A DNA stretch of 14,139 bases, taken from positions 57,044-71,182 of the forward strand of contig DFIZ01000004.1 in NCBI GenBank assembly GCA_002372855.1, written 5' to 3'. Source of the stretch: Bacteroidales bacterium UBA3684. Its GTDB lineage: Bacteria; Bacteroidota; Bacteroidia; Bacteroidales; P3. Positions 1 through 5,821 of the stretch are shown one piece after another. Below the pieces are notes generated by a model, which had not been told where the DNA came from, did not search any database, and saw only the letters and a program-made list of their open reading frames with translations. The position numbers were made by a program, and so were the translations under genes. Each line of letters opens with the position of its first letter. Position 1 is the stretch's first letter.

Positions 1-51
1 TTTAAGGTTTAGGGTTTAAGGTTTTTCAATTTTCAATTTTCAATTGTTCAA
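1..51. repeat. Heptamer tandem array over the 3' end of the GNAT-HD gene
   Basis: Read on the plus strand, units are TTTAAGG (1-7), TTTAGGG (8-14), TTTAAGG (15-21), then an 8-bp unit TTTTTCAA (22-29), TTTTCAA (30-36), TTTTCAA (37-43) and TTGTTCAA (44-51). Two unit types with the same 7-bp period are joined. The last few codons and the stop of the minus-strand gene (residues KIEN and TGA) lie inside the array. The window edge cuts the left side, so its full length is unknown. Confidence 0.85.
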
Positions 52-1159
52 TTAGTTGGTCGAAGAGTTGGCGGAGGCGTGGCTCGTCGTGGATGAGGGC
101 GCGGAGGTCGGCCAAGGGGGCGGCATTGGGGGAGGCGTCGCCCATCCAGAGCTTGATGTATCCGCCTTCTGCGTATTTCTCGTGCAGGTGGTCGAGGGTG
201 CGCTGCCAATGGCCTTCGCGGTCGAGTTCGGGGTAGTGGCCGAGGCCGTACTCCACGGTGCGGCGGACGATGGTTTCGGGCTCGATGTCGCGGTCGGCTT
301 CGGCGACGATCATGCCGAGGATGGAGCGTGGCGGCGTGGTGGCGGAGGCGCGATGGTCCTCGGCGGCCTGGGCGATGAGTTCTATCTCCTCTTCGCTGAA
401 CCAGCGGCGGAGGTTATGGTCGGCACGGATGATGCGTCCGGAGGCCAGGTGGTGCACCTCGCGGCCCTCGCAGATGCCGATGTCGTGCATGGCGGCGGCG
501 GCGTAGACGGCCTCACCCCTGCAGGGGTGAGACCTCATGGCCATGCTGCGGGCGATGACGCGGCGGATGTGGTCGGGGCGGTGGGCGGCGTCGTAATGCT
601 CGTGGCGGGGGAGAATGTCGGTCTCGACGTAGGCCTTGAGGTCGGCGGGGATGTCGTCGTAGCGCCACCACTCGTAGGCGTCGCGCGGCGAGCCGTCGGG
701 CATGTAGATGATGCCGCAGTAGACGAAGCCCTCTTTCTCGAGGATGTGGCGCATGGGTCGGTTGCTGTGGTGGGTGTCCACGCGGAGGTAGTCGCAGCGG
801 CCCTTGATGTATTGGAAGACGAGGTCGGCGATGCCGTGGGTGCCGGGCATGGCCGCCAGGCGGTGGAGGGTGCTGTAGGGGCGGTCGGGGGTGACCCAGC
901 GGCCGTGGTCGATGTAGGCGTAGGTTGGCTCGATGCCGGGCACGAGGGCGAAGGTTGCCTCCCCCCTGGCCCCTCTCTCAGGGAGAGGGGAATCCTCTAT
1001 AATATACGACACGCCACGGCGGATGTCCTCCTCGATGTCTTCGCGGGTGGGGTAGCCAACCCATTGCGCCATGTTGCCGTCGGCGCGCATGACGCTGCGC
1101 GAATGGTCGTACATGCGGAGGATGAGGTCGATGTCGTCGGGTGTACTTTTACGTATCAT
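26..1159 (-). CDS. GNAT acetyltransferase fused to HD-domain phosphohydrolase
   Basis: The 377-residue product has two parts. Residues 1 to about 170 resemble a GNAT N-acetyltransferase, with the run LRVDTHHSNRPMRHILEKEG (125-144) as the usual C-terminal acetyl-CoA fold segment. Residues about 178-350 resemble an HD-superfamily phosphohydrolase: H193/H197, the HD pair H225-D226 in AAMHDIG, EDH at 267-269 and D289 are candidate metal ligands. The acetyl acceptor and the phosphoester substrate are unknown. Two stretches look inserted: about residues 57-66, encoded by a hairpin repeat at 962-990, and residues 209-215, encoded by a perfect palindrome at 512-531. The start ATG at 1159 begins with a typical GNAT IRKSTPDD opening. 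The gene is divergent from the YqaA-type gene, and its stop lies in a heptamer array. Domain calls are fairly sure; function is not. Confidence 0.8.
   Translation of the reverse strand: MIRKSTPDDIDLILRMYDHSRSVMRADGNMAQWVGYPTREDIEEDIRRGVSYIIEDSPLPERGARGEATFALVPGIEPTYAYIDHGRWVTPDRPYSTLHRLAAMPGTHGIADLVFQYIKGRCDYLRVDTHHSNRPMRHILEKEGFVYCGIIYMPDGSPRDAYEWWRYDDIPADLKAYVETDILPRHEHYDAAHRPDHIRRVIARSMAMRSHPCRGEAVYAAAAMHDIGICEGREVHHLASGRIIRADHNLRRWFSEEEIELIAQAAEDHRASATTPPRSILGMIVAEADRDIEPETIVRRTVEYGLGHYPELDREGHWQRTLDHLHEKYAEGGYIKLWMGDASPNAAPLADLRALIHDEPRLRQLFDQLIEQLKIEN
512..531. repeat. Perfect 20-bp palindrome inside the HD domain
   Basis: The sequence CTCACCCCTGCAGGGGTGAG is its own reverse complement. 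It encodes SHPCRGE between the helix ending RSMAM and the HD-motif helix AVYAAAAMHD, a place where related HD proteins would have no cysteine-rich or proline-rich loop (from memory of the family). It looks like a dispersed palindromic element that landed in frame. Confidence 0.75.
962..992. repeat. Hairpin repeat inside the GNAT domain
   Basis: CCCCTCTC (970-977) and GAGAGGGG (983-990) form an 8-bp stem with a 5-nt loop. On the minus strand it encodes SPLPERGARG between VSYIIED and EATFALVPG, which would otherwise join as a normal GNAT beta hairpin. It resembles the CCCTCTCCC/GGGAGAGGG dispersed repeats seen in many bacterial genomes; this likeness is from memory. Confidence 0.7.
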
Positions 1160-1266
1160 GTCATGGGTAACGCCAAAATGGCAGTTTTATTGTTTTGGCA
1201 CAATATTTGATTGAGAAATGCGTTAACGAAACTGCAGGCAAACGGCCTGCGAACCAACGGATAGAT
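1160..1266. promoter_or_regulatory. Divergent leader region between GNAT-HD and YqaA-type genes
   Basis: These 107 bases separate two divergent start codons and so should hold both promoters. I see no clean TAnnTTTG box on either strand. Two inverted repeats are visible: GCCAAAA (1172-1178) with TTTTGGC (1193-1199), and GCAGGC (1234-1239) with GCCTGC (1245-1250) around a 5-nt loop. The second lies in the leader of the plus-strand gene and shares its stem sequence with the hairpin at 8493-8511. Confidence 0.4.
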
Positions 1267-1707
1267 ATGTTAGAAAACCTCGGACTCTTCGGCCTCTTCC
1301 TGGCGTGCCTGCTGTCGGCCACCATCATCCCCTTCTCGTCGGAGGCCATTGTGGCAGGTGCCATGGCGCTGGGCTACTCCACGCCGGTGATTGTCGGCGT
1401 GGCCTCGCTGGGCAATACCGTCGGCGGCATGATCAGCTTCTACATGGGATGGCTGTGCAAGTGGGAGTGGCTGGAGCGGTGGTTCAAGGTGAAGCGTGAG
1501 AAGTTGGAGAGTTTTCGGGGACACATTGAGAAATACGGGGTTTGGGCGGCGTTGCTGACCTGGCTGCCCTTTGTGGGCGACCCGCTGGCCATTGCCATGG
1601 GATTCATGCGGCTCAATCCGCTATGGACTTGCCTCATCATGTTTGTGGGCAAGTTGCTGCGTTATTTCGTCTCTTCTTATTTGCTGGGCCTCACGGGCTT
1701 GTTCTAG
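1267..1707 (+). CDS. yqaA: YqaA-type membrane protein (SNARE-associated/VTT family)
   Basis: The product is 146 residues if it starts at the ATG at 1267, which gives MLENLGLFGLFLACLLSATI; an upstream TTG at 1195 would add 24 hydrophilic residues and is not believable. E. coli YqaA is of similar length. Hydrophobic segments cover about residues 4-24, 30-56 and 95-145. Family-like motifs are LSATIIPFSSE near the N-terminus, GNTVGGMISFYMG, and LLTWLPFVGDPLAIAMGFMR near the C-terminus. This is a short branch of the DedA/VTT inner-membrane superfamily, some members of which move lipids; the substrate here is unknown. It stands alone on the plus strand. Its stop codon shares bases with the stop codon of a minus-strand gene remnant, through the palindrome CTAG. 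Confidence 0.85.
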   Translation: MLENLGLFGLFLACLLSATIIPFSSEAIVAGAMALGYSTPVIVGVASLGNTVGGMISFYMGWLCKWEWLERWFKVKREKLESFRGHIEKYGVWAALLTWLPFVGDPLAIAMGFMRLNPLWTCLIMFVGKLLRYFVSSYLLGLTGLF

Positions 1708-1751
1708 AACAGGATGCCGATGGTAAAGGCGCCGTTGTGGCGATACATCTC
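1704..1751 (-). pseudogene. C-terminal remnant of a second CarboxypepD_reg outer-membrane protein
   Basis: The minus strand reads EMYRHNGAFTIGILF and stop. The intact outer-membrane protein at 3085-5022 ends EMFRHNGAFTIGILF and stop. The DNA differs at several, mostly synonymous, sites, so this is a diverged copy and not an assembly repeat. The upstream gene (stop TGA at 1773-1775) is in the same frame, with seven more codons between its stop and this tail. Everything N-terminal to the last beta strand is missing. It marks the end of a duplicated gene block. Confidence 0.8.
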
Positions 1752-1772
1752 ATAATGGTGTTTTATGGATTG

Positions 1773-2972
1773 TCATTGTTTGCCGTTTTTGAACTCTTCG
1801 AGTTCCTTTTTGAAGTCTTTGTAGAACTCCCATTCGTCCTTGTAGCGGCGCATGACGGAGCGGAATTTGCGTGGGTGCTGCTTCTCGATTGCAAGGGCGT
1901 GGTCGAGGACGAACTCGCTGACCCATCCGTCGCTCCATTGGAGGAGGGCGAGGAAGCGGTCCATCATGTCGAGGCTGTCGGCCCGGGCCAGGGCGGCGAG
2001 GGTGTCGTAGATGACGGGGAAATAGGTCGAGGTGACGTAATCCTCGATGGAGAAGAGCACGTTGAAGGTCTCGCGGTCGTGCGGCATGAGGGCCTGGAGG
2101 CGTTGGGCGGGGACGTGGAATCCGGCGGCGAGGCTGTCGTCGACGGCGAGGAGGGCGCGAAAGTAGGGCTCGTGGTGCAGGAGGGTGGCCCAGAGGTCGT
2201 CGTCCCAACGGGTGCAGCGCATGGTGTAGGGGCGCAGCAGGGTGTCGCGCATGGAGAGGAGCAGGGGGAGGTCGATGGGGATGCGGAGCAGGATTTTGGG
2301 GTAGTCCTTCGTCATGTGCCAGCGGGGCATGTGGAGGAGGGCCTGATGGATGGCGCTGTCCATGGGCGAAGCGCCGAGGCGGGTGACGCTTGTCACATGG
2401 CCCGGACTGTCGAGCTGGATTTGGGGCGTTTGCAGCCCGACCCACTCTTCGCGCGGGCGGTTGATGGCGCCAGCCAGGTAGCGGTAGAGGGCGCCGGTGC
2501 CGCCGGGGTAGGAGGGGAGGAGGGTGTCGTCGACGACGGGTCGGCTGCGGTGGATCGAGGTGGTGTCTTTCTCAAGTTTGAAGTTGACGGGAAGGTTGAA
2601 CTGATAGTCCACGGGCACCCATTTGCCGCCGATGCGCTGGCGTCCGGGTTCCCAACGCGGCATACGCCTGATGGCGTCGAGGGCCGCCTGGTTGCAGCCG
2701 CCGGGGAGACCAAAAATGATGCGGGGATTGCGGACGAACCCTTGGCTGTCCACCACGAAAGTGGCGTAGAGTTTGCCCTCGATGTGGTAGTCCTTGGCCT
2801 CCAGGGGGTAGCATATGTTGTCGCTGAAAAACTCAACCAATGCTTCCAAACCACCGGGGTATTCGGGGTCCCTCTCATAGGGGTGGCCGTAGACGATTGT
2901 GTCTGTGGTTTGCGCCTGTGCGCCGATGGCGAGGAGCAGCAGGGCGGCGAAGGTGATGAGGCGGTGTTTCAT
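1773..2972 (-). CDS. Secreted protein with two TonB_C-like domains and an alpha-helical tail
   Basis: The 399-residue product has a signal peptide (MKHRLITFAALLLLAIGAQA, cleavage near residue 20). Two TonB_C-like repeats follow. Repeat 1 (about 38-133) keeps YPGG, HIEGKLYATFVV, the asparagine-proline turn VRNPRI, the GLPGGC segment and MPRWEPGRQ. Repeat 2 (about 154-242) keeps YPGGTGALYRYL and MPRW but has a degenerate core. Residues 243-399 are a predominantly helical extension absent from the paralogue at 5048-5821. There is no N-terminal membrane anchor followed by a proline-rich arm, so it is not a standard TonB energy transducer; a periplasmic role with the neighbouring outer-membrane protein is an inference. 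The start lies 5 bases after the stop of an aminotransferase remnant. It is the sole intact gene of the second copy of a duplicated block. Confidence 0.8.
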   Translation of the reverse strand: MKHRLITFAALLLLAIGAQAQTTDTIVYGHPYERDPEYPGGLEALVEFFSDNICYPLEAKDYHIEGKLYATFVVDSQGFVRNPRIIFGLPGGCNQAALDAIRRMPRWEPGRQRIGGKWVPVDYQFNLPVNFKLEKDTTSIHRSRPVVDDTLLPSYPGGTGALYRYLAGAINRPREEWVGLQTPQIQLDSPGHVTSVTRLGASPMDSAIHQALLHMPRWHMTKDYPKILLRIPIDLPLLLSMRDTLLRPYTMRCTRWDDDLWATLLHHEPYFRALLAVDDSLAAGFHVPAQRLQALMPHDRETFNVLFSIEDYVTSTYFPVIYDTLAALARADSLDMMDRFLALLQWSDGWVSEFVLDHALAIEKQHPRKFRSVMRRYKDEWEFYKDFKKELEEFKNGKQ

Positions 2973-2977
2973 AATGC

Positions 2978-3031
2978 TTAATTGTTGATGGTTTTGTCGA
3001 TACGGTCGAGGGCTTCGAGGAGCTGCGGGCT
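2978..3031 (-). pseudogene. C-terminal remnant of a second PatB-type aminotransferase
   Basis: The minus strand reads SPQLLEALDRIDKTINN and stop. The intact aminotransferase at 5818-7113 ends AQLLDALDRIAKTIKA and stop. As with the intact gene, a two-repeat TonB_C gene follows at once. The frame stays open upstream to the end of the outer-membrane gene (stop at 3085-3087), but I cannot match those further residues to the aminotransferase. Too short to fold or to act. Confidence 0.75.
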
Positions 3032-3084
3032 TACGGGCCGCAGGAGGGCATAAAGCCTATCCTCGGACTGCTGGCGGAGGGCGC

Positions 3085-5022
3085 CTAAAACAGAATACCT
3101 ATGGTGAATGCGCCGTTGTGGCGGAACATCTCGGGCTGGCCCGGAGTGAGGATGCTGTTGTGGAGGCTGCGGTAGGAGTTCCACTCGATGAAGAAGGTGC
3201 GAGCGAATTCCATGCCGATGCCGATGCTGAAGCCGTAGTCCCAGCGGTCGATGTCGCGCCCCAGCACGCTCCAGTCGTCGCCCAGCCGGCCGAGGAAGGC
3301 GAAGCGGCCCCAGCCGCCGAGGGAGAGGTAGAAGTGAAGGTCGGCTTCCGGCGAGGGCTTGATGAGGTCGACGTTGAGGCGCAGGGGAAGGGTGAGGTTG
3401 TGGGTGGAGACGCGGCCGTGGTCGTCGGTGGGCGAGGTCATCCAGGCATACTGTAGGTCGGCATTCAGACTGAAGCGACCTCCGAGGTTGAGGCGTGCGC
3501 CGACAGCCAGCTGCTGGCTGAAGCAGCGGTGGGTGGCGGTGTCGTCGCCGACAAGGCGGTTTCCGCCCACGCCGCCGTAGCGGTAGAACTGCCAGCGTGG
3601 CAGGGGCGGCAGGGTGGGGGTGAGGGTGTCTTTGACGGTGCGCAGCATGGAGAGGGAGTCGCGCTTGGCGTCTTGGTTCTGGATTATCGGAGTGTTCTGG
3701 GTGGTCGGAATGCTCTGATAGAAGGCTTCGAGTTTTTCTTTGATGGCGCCGTCGAGGGGCAGGGTGTTGTAGCTTTCCCAGAAGTCCTCGTCGTAGCTGC
3801 TGGCACCGAAGGCCTCGGCCAGGTTCTGCTTCTTGTGGCCCTGCACCCTGTTCTTGCGGAGGAAGGAGGTGTCGCCGGGTTGAAGGTCGGTCAGCAGCCA
3901 CTCGGAGCTGGTGGTGATATGCTGCTCTTCGTCGGCTAGCTCGTAGCCGTAGTGCTGGTGGCAGTAGTTGGTGTAGTCCCTATAATCGGAGATGTGGGTG
4001 AGAACGTAGCGGTCGCCGCGCAGCTCGTAGTGCTCGTGAGTGTTGAGGCGATGGTTGGTGCTGCCGCTCCAGGGCTGGAGGCTCCAAGTGATGTAGGGCA
4101 TCTCGATGTAGAAGGTATCGCTCTCGAAATCAAGGTCTGTGATGGCGAAGTTGTCCTGCCGGATGTGCAGCGTGTAGTGGGCTTTGACATTCCGGTTGTT
4201 GGTGGGGCCGTAGGCACGCAGCAGCCAGTATTCGACGCCGTCGGCGTCGGTGTATTCCTGGATGGGTTCGAATTTGTGCTTCTTGATGGCCCGCGGGGCG
4301 GTGAGCCAGTTGGCGTTCGGCGACGCTACGGGGTCGGTAAAGGCCTGGTTGTCGCTGTAGTTCATGTCGGCCATGGCCTTGCTCTCGTCGCCTGCGGCGA
4401 GGCGTACGGAGAGGCTGTCGAGGATGAGCAGACGGTGTTTGCGTATGGCCTTGTAGTTGTTGTCCAGCTCGCGGACGGTATCGGAGAAGGTGTAGAAGCG
4501 CTTGGTGGTGTCGTGCACGTAGCCGTAGCGCAGCATGTCGACGACGCTCTCGTCGAAGAGGTAGAGGTCGCCATTGAGCATGCGCCAATCGCGGTGGAAC
4601 CAGGTGCCTATGGTGGTGTCGGTGTGGTAGTTCTGCGGTATGCGGCGCACGGCTTCGGCAATGATTTCCTGCGGGGTGACATAGCCTGTTACCGTCACCT
4701 CCTTCAACTCAAGGGCATGGGGCTCGAGGCGCACGTCGCCCTTCTTCTGTAGTTGCTCGACGCTGACACTGATGCGTTTATAGCCCATGGCGGAGAAGAA
4801 TACCTTGTCTTCATTTTTCCATTTTCCGTTTTCCACTTTCAGTTTGTACTCGCCTTTGTCGTTGCTCTGGGTGCCGATGTTGGTGCCCTGCAGCAGTATG
4901 GCGGCATAGGGCACGGGCTTGCGGGTGCGGCTGTCGGAGATGTGGCCTTGCAGGGTGATGTATTCCTGTGCCGTGAGGTTGCCGGCGACCATAAGCAGCG
5001 CTATCAGAATCAGTTTTTTCAT
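3085..5022 (-). CDS. CarboxypepD_reg-like outer-membrane beta-barrel protein
   Basis: The 645-residue product has a signal peptide (MKKLILIALLMVAGNLTAQ). A carboxypeptidase-regulatory-like beta-sandwich follows (about 22-100: LQGHISDSRTRKPVPYAAIL, then NDKGEYKLKV). VTVTGY at about 110-114 is the segment that usually ends this domain in Bacteroidota surface proteins. A long middle region (115-480) I do not recognise in detail; it recalls DUF5686-type proteins. The C-terminus (about 485-645) has alternating strands such as RFSLNADLQYAW and ends in the aromatic residue of GILF, as expected of a beta-barrel signal. It lacks a plug domain, so it is not a standard SusC/TonB-dependent receptor. Residues 63-72 (VENGKWKNED) are encoded by a heptamer array, and 437-449 by an 18-bp repeat. 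The A-rich start lies 25 bases after the preceding stop. Confidence 0.75.
   Translation of the reverse strand: MKKLILIALLMVAGNLTAQEYITLQGHISDSRTRKPVPYAAILLQGTNIGTQSNDKGEYKLKVENGKWKNEDKVFFSAMGYKRISVSVEQLQKKGDVRLEPHALELKEVTVTGYVTPQEIIAEAVRRIPQNYHTDTTIGTWFHRDWRMLNGDLYLFDESVVDMLRYGYVHDTTKRFYTFSDTVRELDNNYKAIRKHRLLILDSLSVRLAAGDESKAMADMNYSDNQAFTDPVASPNANWLTAPRAIKKHKFEPIQEYTDADGVEYWLLRAYGPTNNRNVKAHYTLHIRQDNFAITDLDFESDTFYIEMPYITWSLQPWSGSTNHRLNTHEHYELRGDRYVLTHISDYRDYTNYCHQHYGYELADEEQHITTSSEWLLTDLQPGDTSFLRKNRVQGHKKQNLAEAFGASSYDEDFWESYNTLPLDGAIKEKLEAFYQSIPTTQNTPIIQNQDAKRDSLSMLRTVKDTLTPTLPPLPRWQFYRYGGVGGNRLVGDDTATHRCFSQQLAVGARLNLGGRFSLNADLQYAWMTSPTDDHGRVSTHNLTLPLRLNVDLIKPSPEADLHFYLSLGGWGRFAFLGRLGDDWSVLGRDIDRWDYGFSIGIGMEFARTFFIEWNSYRSLHNSILTPGQPEMFRHNGAFTIGILF
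3679..3714. repeat. 18-bp imperfect direct repeat in the outer-membrane gene linker
   Basis: Two adjacent 18-nt units encode SIPTTQ (3697-3714) and NTPIIQ (3679-3696) on the minus strand. The units share the pattern xxTCCGAxxAxCCAGA. They lie in a low-complexity linker just before the beta-barrel part. Confidence 0.55.
4813..4841. repeat. Heptamer array inside the CarboxypepD_reg domain
   Basis: Plus-strand units are ATTTTTCC (4813-4820), ATTTTCC (4821-4827), GTTTTCC (4828-4834) and ACTTTCA (4835-4841). The array encodes VENGKWKNED between the strand EYKLKV and the strand KVFFSAMGY, a loop position of the beta-sandwich. Confidence 0.65.
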
Positions 5023-5047
5023 GCTAGTGCGTTGTTTTTGTTTTGGA

Positions 5048-5821
5048 TTATTTATTGCGTAATTCGAGGAGCAGGGGGAGGTCGATGGGGACGGCTAAAA
5101 GGGGCGGATGGTCGAAGTGGCAGACCTCCATCGGGGGCACGTTCCAGCGTGGCATGGAGAGGAAGGCCTCGCGGATGGCGTCGGCCATGGGATTGTAGTC
5201 GGGAAGGCGGACTCCAACGACGTTGCCCACGCTGTCGAAGTCGAGCAAGGGGCATAGCACACCGGTCCATTCCTCTGCCGGGCGGTCGATGTGGGTGGCG
5301 AGGTAGCGGTAGAGGGCCTCGGTGCCGCCGGGGTAGGTGGCGATGAAATCTTTGTCGCCTGCCTCGCTGCCGCCGACGGTGCGCGGCTGCTGGGGGTCGA
5401 GGCGGAAGTGGACGGGCAGGTTGAACTGCACGCGCACGGGTACCAATGTGCGATCGGAGGTGCAATACTGTCGACCGGGTTCCCAACGTGGCATACGCTT
5501 GACGGCATCAATCGCCGCACGAGTGCATCCGCCGGGCAGGCCGCGCAGCACTCGCGGGTTGGTGACGCTGCCGTCTTTTTCCACGACGAAGGTGACAAAG
5601 ATCTTGCCCTCGATGTGGTGGTCCAGCGCCACCTGCGGGTAGCGCACCGCGCTGTCGAGGTAGGCATACAGGGCTTTCATGCCGCCGGGGAACTCGGGCT
5701 CCCATTCCTGGAGACAATAATTTCCGATTGACGTGTCAGTACTTGCGCTGCTGTTAGGTGTTTGTGCATAGCCGCAGAGAGCAAGGAGCAACAGGGTGGG
5801 GAGGAGGAGATGCTTTCTCAT
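5048..5821 (-). CDS. Secreted protein with two TonB_C-like domains (short paralogue)
   Basis: The product is 257 residues when started at the ATG at 5821, whose ATGA overlaps the aminotransferase stop by 4 nt; the reading frame stays open further upstream but that part is shadow. A signal peptide (MRKHLLLPTLLLLALCGYAQ) precedes TonB_C-like repeat 1 (about 43-140: FPGGMKALYAYL, HIEGKIFVTFVV, GSVTNPRVLRGLPGGC, MPRWEPGRQ) and degenerate repeat 2 (about 158-257: YPGGTEALYRYL, MPRW, VPIDLPLLLEL). It is the paralogue of the gene at 1773-2972 and stops where that protein begins its helical extension. A run of more than 20 identical bases is shared near 5068-5091 and 2258-2281, which argues for fairly recent duplication or gene conversion. 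A role linked to the downstream outer-membrane protein is inferred from position only. Confidence 0.8.
   Translation of the reverse strand: MRKHLLLPTLLLLALCGYAQTPNSSASTDTSIGNYCLQEWEPEFPGGMKALYAYLDSAVRYPQVALDHHIEGKIFVTFVVEKDGSVTNPRVLRGLPGGCTRAAIDAVKRMPRWEPGRQYCTSDRTLVPVRVQFNLPVHFRLDPQQPRTVGGSEAGDKDFIATYPGGTEALYRYLATHIDRPAEEWTGVLCPLLDFDSVGNVVGVRLPDYNPMADAIREAFLSMPRWNVPPMEVCHFDHPPLLAVPIDLPLLLELRNK

Noticed and set aside
1195..1266. Upstream TTG start for the yqaA gene
   Set aside because: The extra 24 residues are hydrophilic, precede a clean YqaA N-terminus and are encoded by a leader with a hairpin.
1704..1775. Programmed stop-codon read-through or selenocysteine at the TGA
   Set aside because: A remnant of a duplicated gene explains the downstream tail, no SECIS-like structure stands out, and the in-frame position has a one-in-three chance.
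1542..2981. Long plus-strand open frame of 479 codons
   Set aside because: It is the antisense shadow of the TonB_C gene: composition is V, G, A, D, E rich without domain motifs, while the minus strand has a signal peptide and clear TonB_C motifs.
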